Source of the DNA: Bryobacterales bacterium
Lineage (GTDB): Bacteria; Acidobacteriota; Terriglobia; Bryobacterales; Bryobacteraceae
NCBI GenBank assembly: GCA_003170915.1
Contig: PMYB01000022.1
Location: forward strand, 1 to 37,375
Length of the DNA: 37,375 nt
Reading direction: 5' to 3'
Shown here piece by piece: positions 27,385-33,636 of this stretch (positions within the stretch are counted from its first letter, which is position 1; each line of letters starts with the position of its first letter). A program made the position numbers and the translations under genes. The notes below the pieces were generated by a model, which was not told where the DNA came from, did not search any database, and saw only the letters and a program-made list of their open reading frames with translations.

Positions 27385-27804
27385 ATGAAACCCACTATCG
27401 AAACGCGCTTGCGCGTGCGTTACGCCGAGACCGACCAGATGGGAGTGGTCTACTACGCGAACTACCTGGTTTGGATGGAGGTGGGCCGCGTGGAACTGTG
27501 CAAAACCCGCGGCTTCAATTATCGCGACATGGAACGCGACGACGGCGTGCTTCTCGCGGTAGCCGAAGCCTGCTGCCGCTACCGATCGCCGGCCCGCTTC
27601 GACGACGAGGTGATTGTCAAGACCTGGATTGAAGAGGCTAATCCACGCATGGCGACCTTCGCCTACGAGATGCGGCTGGCCGAGGGAGACCGCACGCTGG
27701 CTACCGGGCACACGCGCCACATTTTCGTCAACCGCGAAATGCGCCGTGCGCGGCTGCCGGAGAAGTACCACGCAATGTTCGGGCTGCCGAGCGGGCCGCG
27801 CTAA
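27385..27804 (+). CDS. Acyl-CoA thioesterase, hotdog fold (YbgC/4HBT type)
   Basis: A 139-residue hotdog-fold thioesterase. The N-terminal block RVRYAETDQMGVVYYANYLVWME contains the catalytic Asp in its usual place; RRARLPEKY closes the domain. Such enzymes hydrolyse acyl-CoA or 4-hydroxybenzoyl-CoA; substrate range cannot be read from the sequence. I chose the ATG at 27385 because the family starts just before ETRLRVRYAETD; upstream in-frame text is antisense to moaDE. The next gene begins 9 bp after its stop, so the two may be co-transcribed, though TAAAAT at 27802 may also give the ATPase its own start. No Tol-Pal genes are near. Confidence 0.88.
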   Translation: MKPTIETRLRVRYAETDQMGVVYYANYLVWMEVGRVELCKTRGFNYRDMERDDGVLLAVAEACCRYRSPARFDDEVIVKTWIEEANPRMATFAYEMRLAEGDRTLATGHTRHIFVNREMRRARLPEKYHAMFGLPSGPR

Positions 27805-27807
27805 AAT
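27802..27807 (+). promoter_or_regulatory. Candidate -10 element (TAAAAT)
   Basis: TAAAAT overlaps the stop codon of the thioesterase and ends 6 nt before the ATG at 27814. The six-base gap (CAAGGT) contains only a weak AAGG ribosome site. The spacing fits a leaderless start. Confidence 0.35.
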
Positions 27808-27813
27808 CAAGGT

Positions 27814-29001
27814 ATGCGCATCCTTCTGTTCAGCGGCAAAGGAGGGGTGGGGAAAACCAGTCTGGCGGCGGCTACCGGGCTGGAACTTTCCCGACTCGGA
27901 TACCGCACCCTGGTGATGAGCGTCGACCCGGCCCATAGCCTGGCGGACGCGTTCGACCTCGAGACCGAACTGTTTCATGGCAAGACCGGGGATCCGTACA
28001 CCATCAACGAGCGGCTCGCCATCCACGAAGTCAATATCCAGAAGGAAATCAAGAGGCACTGGAGGGAGATCTCCGCCTACGTGATTTCGGTGCTGCGCAC
28101 TACCGGCATCAGCGACGTGGAGGCCGAGGAGCTCGCCATTCTGCCGGGGATGGAAGAGCTGAGCGCCCTGATGTACGTGAACCAGTTCCGGCGCGAGCAG
28201 CGCTACGACGTTATCGTTTTGGATTGCGCCCCCACCGCGGAATCCATGCGCTTCGTGAGCATGCCGACCACGCTCGAATGGTACATGAAGCATATCTTTG
28301 CCTTTCAGCGCGGGTTGCTGAAAGCCGTGCGGCCCATCGCTAACCGTGTGGCACCTTTCGAGCTGCCCTCGGACGACTATTTCGCCAACATCCAGAACCT
28401 GTTCGGACGGCTGGCGGGCATCGACGAGCTGCTCGAAGACCCGCAAATCACCAGCGTCCGGCTGGTCACCAATCCGGAACGCATGGTGCTGAGCGAGACC
28501 CAGCGCGCGTTCGTCTATTTCACGCTCCATGGGCTGGCCGTGGACGGCATTCTTGTGAACCGGGTGCTGCCGCCGGAAGTGACCGACGCGTATTTCCAGG
28601 AGTGGCGCGCGTCGCAGGCCCGCATTCTGGAGGAGATCGACGCTTACTTCGCGCCGGTTCCGGTAAAGCGCATTCCGCTGTTCACGCACGAGGTGCTGGG
28701 GCGCGAGCGCCTGGAAGAACTGGCCCGCGCGCTATACACCACCGGAGAGGATCCCGCGGCCATCGGCCGCACCGAAGCGCCTTACACCTTCGCCAAGCGG
28801 GATGGCCACTACGAGATCCGGCTGCAATTGCCGTTCGCCGCGAAAGGCGAGGTGGGGCTGTTCAAGAAGGGCGATGAGCTGGTGGTGGAGATCGGCACGC
28901 TACGCCGGCACATCGGCCTGCCGACCTCGATGGCCGGCCTTTCCCCCGGCCGCGCGAAGTTGGAGAATAGAATTCTGACGGTGGAAATGAAGGAGAGTTG
29001 A
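27814..29001 (+). CDS. ArsA/Get3-like ATPase
   Basis: A 395-residue single-domain ArsA-family ATPase with a deviant Walker A GKGGVGKT (8-15), switch I region VMSVDPAHSLADAF, VIVLDCAPTAES for switch II, and a C-terminal ArsA_HSP20-like beta domain (about 310-392). The family includes arsenite-efflux ArsA (two halves) and Get3, which delivers tail-anchored proteins. I find only one Cys in the whole protein (in DCAPTAES), so the arsenite-binding Cys set of ArsA is missing and arsenic efflux is unlikely; no arsB or arsR gene is adjacent. Directly downstream is a 72-residue Cys-rich protein. A client-handling or scaffold role is possible but unproven. Confidence 0.85.
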   Translation: MRILLFSGKGGVGKTSLAAATGLELSRLGYRTLVMSVDPAHSLADAFDLETELFHGKTGDPYTINERLAIHEVNIQKEIKRHWREISAYVISVLRTTGISDVEAEELAILPGMEELSALMYVNQFRREQRYDVIVLDCAPTAESMRFVSMPTTLEWYMKHIFAFQRGLLKAVRPIANRVAPFELPSDDYFANIQNLFGRLAGIDELLEDPQITSVRLVTNPERMVLSETQRAFVYFTLHGLAVDGILVNRVLPPEVTDAYFQEWRASQARILEEIDAYFAPVPVKRIPLFTHEVLGRERLEELARALYTTGEDPAAIGRTEAPYTFAKRDGHYEIRLQLPFAAKGEVGLFKKGDELVVEIGTLRRHIGLPTSMAGLSPGRAKLENRILTVEMKES

Positions 29002-29002
29002 A

Positions 29003-29221
29003 ATGGAAGAAAAGACGGCTGAGGGCGAAACCTGCGAGCACGGCTGCTTCTTCTGCACCATGCTGCCGCTGATCGAGCGCCGCTGGACCGAAGCCACGCG
29101 CGGCCACTTTCGGAACTCCCACGTCGAGTTTCTGAAAGGGCTGCGCAGCCTGATCGACGACCGGATCGCGCATCTTTCGAAGGAAGAAGAGCCGAAGGGG
29201 ACGCGCGTTACGGTGGAGTGA
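29003..29221 (+). CDS. Small Cys-rich protein next to the ArsA-like ATPase
   Basis: A 72-residue soluble protein of no recognised family. The N-terminal motif ETCEHGCFFC carries Cys11, Cys15 and Cys18 plus His13, a likely metal or iron-sulfur site; the remainder is charged and probably helical (WTEATRGHF, FLKGLRSLIDDRIAHLSK). AGGAG at 28991-28995 lies 7 nt before the ATG, and only one base separates it from the ATPase stop, so it is probably a partner of that ATPase. It is convergent with the S46 peptidase gene and overlaps its end by 14 bp. The function is unknown. Confidence 0.72.
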   Translation: MEEKTAEGETCEHGCFFCTMLPLIERRWTEATRGHFRNSHVEFLKGLRSLIDDRIAHLSKEEEPKGTRVTVE

Positions 29222-31262
29222 CGCCCAGTTCCCGCAGCAGCGACGCCGGCTGGTAGAGCTTTCGCAAGGCCTCGACGATGCCTTGCGAGGCCACGTGCAC
29301 GGCGCGCGCCTGCTCGTCGCTGTAGAGATAGGTCAACGGCAGAGCCTCCAGGTTATTGTCGAAGATAATGCCCACGATCTCGCCCTGGGAGTTCACTGTG
29401 GGGCTGCCCGAGTTGCCGCCGGTGATGTCGCAGGTGCTGACGAAGTTGAACGGCATGACCAGGTCCAGAAGCGGCTTGCCATCCACCCAGCGCTGGGGGA
29501 GCTGGTAGGGATCTTCGTTTCCGGCGCGGTGATACATGCCTCCGAAGGTGGTGGCGTAGGGAACCGGGGCCTCCGTCTTGTCCTTGTAGCCTTTGACCGC
29601 CCCGAAGGTCAGGCGAAGCGTGGAGGAGGCATCCGGATACTCGCCGGCGGGGAGCACCTTGAGCCGGTATTGCACAATGCGCTCGGCGCTCGAAGCGTCC
29701 AGCGATTCGATCAGGTCCTCATGTTTCTGGAGCAGTTTGCGGGCCGGTTCATCGACGAGGCGCGCCAGGCGGATCATGCCATCGCCGGAGTTGAGGACCG
29801 CGTCATGGCCGGCCGCCAGACGCTTCCTCTCGGCGACATCCTTCAGCTTGGTGGAGCGCACGAACTCCGCGGCGGCCTGCCGCGGCGTCAGGTTGCCTAG
29901 CAGGGCCTTCACGGGCGCTTCCTTTTCACCCAGAGCCTTGACGTCTTCGAGATACTGCGCCAGGAGCGCGACTTCGAGCGAATCGTCGATGGGCGCGGGC
30001 GAATACAAGGCGAGCTCGAGGGAGCGCATGGCGCTGTCGCGGTACTCGGGCAGGCGCTGGTCGTTGGGCTTACCACGCTCCTCGGACAAACGGACGATCT
30101 GGCGGGCGATGCGGAAGAGATTCGACCCCAGTGCGGCGGGGCGCTCGAGGACCTGGTAGGGCTTCTCGAAGGGCGTCCAGGTCTTGTAAGCGGCCGCCAC
30201 CTCGTCCCACACTTTGCCGGCGGCGGTTCCCAATTTGGGGTTGCGCTCGACGGCACTGCGGAGCTTCTTTTCGAAGCTTTGTTTGCGCACCATCAGCTTG
30301 ACATCGTTCAGGCCGATGAGCTTGCCGGCCGTCGATTTGTAAGTGTTCGAGAAGCCGAACAAGGTGCGCTGGGCCAGCCGCCGGTTCTCCTCGCTCTGGG
30401 CCGAGAAGGCGCGCAGGGCTTGAATGCGCGTCTGCAAGCGACTGAGGGTCAGGGGCAGCGAAGTATCCCGGAAAAAGGCGAGCTGGGCGGCGGTGGCAAG
30501 GCGCGACGTGGCGCCGGGGTTTCCGGAGACGAATACCAGCGCGGTGTCCTGGACGCCCTCGGCGCTCCACTTGAGGAAGTGCGGCGTGGCGGCGGGGTGC
30601 CCATCCTCGTAGGCGCGGAGGAACGCGATATCGAGGTCGTAGCGCGGGTAGGTGAAGTTATCGGGGTCGCCGCCGAAGAAGGCGATGCCGAACTCGGGAG
30701 CGAACACCAGCCGGAGATCGGTGTACTTCTTGTACCGATAGAGGTCGAAGCGCTGGCCGGAGAAGAGCTTGACGACGGTGCAAGTGCCGCCGGTTTTATC
30801 GGCGCAGGTTTTCTCGATGCGGGCGATGGCGGCGTTGCGCTTCTGAACCGCTTCGGCGGGCTTGACACCGTCCTTGGCCGCGTCCTTCACCTGGCCGGTG
30901 ACGTCCTCCATGCCGACGAGGACGTTGGCCTCCAGGTCCGGGCACTTGAGCTCCTGCTGGCGGGTGGCGGCGTAGAAGCCGTCCTTGACATAGTCGTGTT
31001 GCGACGAGCCGACTTTCGAAATGCAATCGGAGGCCACGTGATGATTGGTGAAGATCAGCCCGTCAGGCGAGACGAACGATCCCGATCCGCCGCCGATGCG
31101 CATGGACGCCAGCCGCAAGTTCTCGAGGAACGGATCGGTGACCTCGAAGCCGTACTTCTCTTTGACCTGGTCCTTGGGGAATTGATTGAAGAGCCACATG
31201 CCCTCGTCGGCCACGGCGGGCAGGGCGAGGGCGCACAGAAAGAGGAGACACCGGAATCTCAT
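29208..31262 (-). CDS. S46-family dipeptidyl peptidase (DPP7/DPP11-like)
   Basis: A 684-residue exported serine peptidase of family S46, which removes dipeptides from the N-terminus of peptides in the periplasm. A signal peptide (1-18) precedes EGMWLFNQFP; the catalytic His lies in TNHHVASDC (72-80) and the Ser in GGNSGSP (Ser618), with the Asp in the segment between. The 18th residue after that Ser fixes P1 specificity in known members, Gly in DPP7 and Arg in DPP11; here it is Asn636. A GGGAG ribosome site and a TACACT hexamer precede the start. It would feed imported peptides, consistent with protein-scavenging soil bacteria. The exact preference is open. Confidence 0.88.
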   Translation of the reverse strand: MRFRCLLFLCALALPAVADEGMWLFNQFPKDQVKEKYGFEVTDPFLENLRLASMRIGGGSGSFVSPDGLIFTNHHVASDCISKVGSSQHDYVKDGFYAATRQQELKCPDLEANVLVGMEDVTGQVKDAAKDGVKPAEAVQKRNAAIARIEKTCADKTGGTCTVVKLFSGQRFDLYRYKKYTDLRLVFAPEFGIAFFGGDPDNFTYPRYDLDIAFLRAYEDGHPAATPHFLKWSAEGVQDTALVFVSGNPGATSRLATAAQLAFFRDTSLPLTLSRLQTRIQALRAFSAQSEENRRLAQRTLFGFSNTYKSTAGKLIGLNDVKLMVRKQSFEKKLRSAVERNPKLGTAAGKVWDEVAAAYKTWTPFEKPYQVLERPAALGSNLFRIARQIVRLSEERGKPNDQRLPEYRDSAMRSLELALYSPAPIDDSLEVALLAQYLEDVKALGEKEAPVKALLGNLTPRQAAAEFVRSTKLKDVAERKRLAAGHDAVLNSGDGMIRLARLVDEPARKLLQKHEDLIESLDASSAERIVQYRLKVLPAGEYPDASSTLRLTFGAVKGYKDKTEAPVPYATTFGGMYHRAGNEDPYQLPQRWVDGKPLLDLVMPFNFVSTCDITGGNSGSPTVNSQGEIVGIIFDNNLEALPLTYLYSDEQARAVHVASQGIVEALRKLYQPASLLRELGVTPP

Positions 31263-31354
31263 GAAAGCTCCCAGACACCAGTGTAAGGCGGGGGCACAGG
31301 GCGCGGGGGCGACGCAAGGGGTGCCGCGGCGAGCGCCGCGAATGCGCCGCGATG

Positions 31355-31360
31355 TAGAAT
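31355..31360 (+). promoter_or_regulatory. Candidate -10 element (TAGAAT)
   Basis: TAGAAT lies exactly 6 nt before the GTG at 31367, with no Shine-Dalgarno sequence between. It matches the spacing of leaderless starts and supports the GTG as the start of the DUF4160 gene. Confidence 0.4.
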
Positions 31361-31366
31361 GAGTCT

Positions 31367-31636
31367 GTGCCGGAACTCAGCCGGTTTTTTGGGATTATCA
31401 TTCGTATGTTCGCTGAAGCGGGCTCGCCACACCACGATGCCCACTTCCACGCGTACTGCCAGGGCGAAATCGGGATATTCAGCATTGATCCTGTCGAGTT
31501 GATCGCGGGCTCATTACCGAGGAGGCAGAGGCGCCTGGTGGAGGCATGGGCGGAGTTGCATCAGGCTGAGTTGAGCGCCGATTGGCAGCGGCTGCAAGAA
31601 GGGCGGCAGCCCGCGCCTATCGAGCCATTGAAATAG
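31367..31636 (+). CDS. DUF4160 protein
   Basis: An 89-residue protein of the DUF4160 family, with the family pattern PELSRFFGIIIRMF, HHDAHFHAY (clustered His), QGEIGIFSIDPVELIAG and RRLVEAWAELHQAEL. Members often lie next to DUF2442 genes, as here, and the pair has been considered a possible toxin-antitoxin or mobile-element module, but function is not established. The start is GTG at 31367, supported by a TANNNT box 6 nt upstream and by family similarity. The downstream DUF2442 gene begins 8 bp after its stop. The S46 peptidase is divergent. Confidence 0.85.
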   Translation: MPELSRFFGIIIRMFAEAGSPHHDAHFHAYCQGEIGIFSIDPVELIAGSLPRRQRRLVEAWAELHQAELSADWQRLQEGRQPAPIEPLK

Positions 31637-31644
31637 GGCGTTTT

Positions 31645-31941
31645 ATGGGCCATCCGATCTATCGAGTTTGCTCTTTCGAAGTTGTTTCCGCTTACACGCT
31701 CCGTGTTCATTTTGACGATGCCACGGAACAAACGATCGACTTTCGACCGATTCTTGCGGGCGAATTGTACGGCCCCCTGCGCAACCTGGAGTTGTTCAAT
31801 CAGGTTCGGATTGACCGCGAGGTCGAGACGCTGGTCTGGCCCAACGGAGCGGACCTTGACCCGGCCACCCTACATGACTGGCCTGTCCATAAGCAGGCAT
31901 TCGGAGAACTTGCCCGGCGCTGGCTGCCGGTGCAGGCCTGA
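31645..31941 (+). CDS. DUF2442 protein
   Basis: A 98-residue protein of the DUF2442 family. Landmarks are VVSAYTLRVHFDDATEQTIDF, LRNLELFNQVRIDREVETLVWPNGADLDPATL and a C-terminal stretch ARRWLPVQA. The start is ATG at 31645, just before IYRVCSFEVV, where the family begins. It follows the DUF4160 gene by 8 bp, a typical pair. I can only say that it is a small soluble beta-rich protein that probably acts with its neighbour. Confidence 0.85.
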   Translation: MGHPIYRVCSFEVVSAYTLRVHFDDATEQTIDFRPILAGELYGPLRNLELFNQVRIDREVETLVWPNGADLDPATLHDWPVHKQAFGELARRWLPVQA

Positions 31942-32252
31942 ACGGGATCGACGCGTGCTCCGCCTAATGTAAAGCATTACGGCCCGCGTTTCAAGAAAGG
32001 GTTCTTTGTGACTGTTGCGCCGCGCCGGAGCGGCCCGCCGCAGGTTGCCAGCATTGCAACCCGGCAGCCCGTCTAACGAAGCCTCCGGAGTGAGGCAAGG
32101 CCCCCGTGTTCCTTGGCAACTCGCTGGGCGCATTCTAATTCATTCTCGTTGTTCGGTAAGCGCCCCCCCAATGTCCTTCCGTCTTCAAATACTTCGTAGG
32201 AGTTCTGACGATATGGCACAGACGGAAAGTAGACGTGTACCTCGTACCGTTT
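31942..32252. other. About 310 bp without a supported gene
   Basis: No convincing gene is seen between the DUF2442 stop and the small minus-strand gene at 32253. A 27-codon frame at 32213-32296 has an AGGAG 10 nt before its ATG but no family features and is antisense to the next gene. No strong hairpin or repeat was found. Confidence 0.5.
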
Positions 32253-32459
32253 TCAGTGAGCCTCAAAGCCATAAACGTTTTCGTCTTCAGGTGTGACCAT
32301 CTGGAAAATTTTGCTTGCGCTGCGGAGCTCGCCGTCGATGGGGACGTGAATTACACCGTCTACCACGCACGCGCCCGGATTGGTCTCCACTTTGTGGCCT
32401 TGCTTCCTGAGAATTTCCAGTGCTTCGTTGATAGACCTCATTACGACATTATCTCTCAA
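32253..32459 (-). CDS. Small hypothetical protein
   Basis: A 68-residue frame read from a TTG at 32459; an ATG seven codons in (32441) is an equally possible start. The text looks protein-like (MRSINEALEILRKQGHKV, then VVDGVIHVPIDGELRSAS), with a helix followed by beta strands, but I recognise no family. It has no signal peptide or TM helix, and no strong ribosome site precedes either start. It lies divergent from the secreted protein gene at 32524 with about 65 bp between, so shared regulation is possible. It may be a remnant. Confidence 0.45.
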   Translation of the reverse strand: MRDNVVMRSINEALEILRKQGHKVETNPGACVVDGVIHVPIDGELRSASKIFQMVTPEDENVYGFEAH

Positions 32460-32523
32460 GGATGGTTTCTTGACGCGCCGGCGGCCCAGCTGGGGTTTAC
32501 AATAGCTCTAGGAGTTGCACAAC

Positions 32524-33039
32524 ATGAACAGCGTTCGGGTTCTTGTGATTCTTCTAGTCACGTACCCGGCAACTCTTCCTCAACATACACTGGCGGCGAA
32601 GTCGCGGAAAGACGTTCCCCTGGCTCCGCTCCCAGCCAAGGTCTTAGCGGCAAAGAGGGTGTTCCTTGCAAATGGTGGAGGAAATGACCTCGCCTATGAT
32701 GCGCTGTACGCGGCCGTCAAGGAGTGGCCCCGCTACGAGATTGTGGACACCTCGGCGGCTGCGGATATCATCATGGAAATCCGCTACGTCACGGAAAGCC
32801 AGGGGACTCGCGTTTGGAGTACTACGGACGAGTCCACAGGTGAGACCGATGTGCACAGCGCACGACTTGTTGATCCACAACTCGTGTTGACCATCTTCGA
32901 TCCGGTTTCAAAGGAGGCGTTGTGGTCAACGGTGGAACACCGCCGCCTCGCCCGGCTGGAAAAGAATCGCGAAAAAGAGACGATCAACGCCGCACGGAAG
33001 CTCGTCACAAACCTGAAGGCTCGTCTGGGGCCGAACTGA
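32524..33039 (+). CDS. Secreted protein of unknown function
   Basis: A 171-residue exported protein. A signal peptide (about 1-24, core VRVLVILLVTYPATLP) precedes a soluble domain with KVLAAKRVFLANGGGNDLAYDALY and EIVDTSAAADIIMEIRYV, and a helical tail. I do not recognise the family. The ATG at 32524 has AGGAG at 32510-32514, nine nt upstream, so this start is well supported; TTG at 32515 is in the same frame. Directly after its stop begins a 41-residue membrane protein gene, then a third gene, suggesting a three-gene unit. Confidence 0.7.
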   Translation: MNSVRVLVILLVTYPATLPQHTLAAKSRKDVPLAPLPAKVLAAKRVFLANGGGNDLAYDALYAAVKEWPRYEIVDTSAAADIIMEIRYVTESQGTRVWSTTDESTGETDVHSARLVDPQLVLTIFDPVSKEALWSTVEHRRLARLEKNREKETINAARKLVTNLKARLGPN

Positions 33040-33165
33040 ATGTTTGCTGGTTTTTGGGGGATCGCGACGGCGGTCGGCGTTCTGCTGCTCATTGGGGCAG
33101 TCCTCTACTCGATGAGGAGGAGGCCCGGCTATAACTACAATCTTGACCCACTCGGGAAGCCCTGA
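33040..33165 (+). CDS. 41-residue single-TM membrane microprotein
   Basis: ATG at 33040 starts directly after the TGA of the preceding gene. The product has a TM helix (FWGIATAVGVLLLIGAVLY), then a basic stretch SMRRRPGYNYN and the end LDPLGKP. The basic residues after the helix place the C-terminus in the cytoplasm. The gene ends at 33165 and is too short for usual length cut-offs. No ribosome site separates it from the upstream gene, so translational coupling is likely. I recognise no family; a membrane regulator or subunit is possible. Confidence 0.5.
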   Translation: MFAGFWGIATAVGVLLLIGAVLYSMRRRPGYNYNLDPLGKP

Positions 33166-33177
33166 GCGTTTGAGCCG

Positions 33178-33498
33178 TTGCTGCAAAAATATCTCCACCT
33201 CGCAGAGTTCACTATTGGATTGGGCACCGGCTCCATTGTGCTGCTAATCGGATCATCCATCTTTCATGGGAAGGACGGCCATTTGCCGTCGTTTTATGCT
33301 TCACCGCTCCTCATCCTTGCGGCGTCGGTCATTTTGGCGCTGGCTTTTATGGCGTTCCTCATAGTTGAGTACGAGGGCGTGCAGCACGGAAATCCCCACA
33401 CGCCCGAAGCGTATAGCCTCACCGAGACGCTCGGCTACAGCTCTTTGGTTCTATTCTGCGTCGGCTATGTGTGGCTAATCATCGAAGTAACCCACTGA
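33178..33498 (+). CDS. Three-TM membrane protein
   Basis: A 106-residue integral membrane protein with three helices: FTIGLGTGSIVLLIGSS, LLILAASVILALAFMAFLIV and SSLVLFCVGYVWLIIEV. The loop between helices two and three (EYEGVQHGNPHTPEAYSL) is the only polar region. The start is TTG at 33178, 12 bp after the microprotein stop; it is chosen for lack of a better one and may be wrong. No family is recognised. Its stop is followed by a short GC-rich hairpin (GACGGG, AGC loop, CCCGTC). Confidence 0.55.
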   Translation: MLQKYLHLAEFTIGLGTGSIVLLIGSSIFHGKDGHLPSFYASPLLILAASVILALAFMAFLIVEYEGVQHGNPHTPEAYSLTETLGYSSLVLFCVGYVWLIIEVTH

Positions 33499-33535
33499 CG
33501 GGAGCCCCGTCCGTGCTCCACAAAGGATGGTTTCG

Positions 33536-33575
33536 GGACGCCGCGAGCCCCTGTGAAGAGGGGTCCGCGCGGTCC
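33536..33575. terminator. GC-rich hairpin between convergent genes
   Basis: Arms at 33536-33552 and 33559-33575 pair over 17 positions with three mismatches and one G-T pair, around a 6-nt loop. It lies between the three-TM protein gene and the convergent M61 peptidase, where a bidirectional terminator would sit. No T tract follows on either strand. Confidence 0.3.
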
Positions 33576-33636
33576 GCTCCGTTGTTCCACAATGCCCGGC
33601 ATAAGATGCGGCTTTGCCGGCTCTACGAGATCCGTT

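Noticed and set aside
27367-28689. Long minus-strand frame antisense to the thioesterase and ArsA-like ATPase
   Set aside because: Both plus-strand genes have strong family motifs; this product is His/Arg-rich with no domain.
27814-29001. Arsenite resistance operon
   Set aside because: The ATPase has no arsenite-binding Cys set and there is no arsB, arsC or arsR beside it.
30279-31286. Long open frame antisense to the S46 peptidase
   Set aside because: GC-rich shadow frame: the opposite strand has clear S46 motifs, and this one has a Gly/Glu/Val-rich product with no known domain.
32213-32296. 27-codon frame with an AGGAG site
   Set aside because: Too short and featureless, antisense to a more protein-like frame, and the ribosome-site spacing of 10 nt is at the upper limit.
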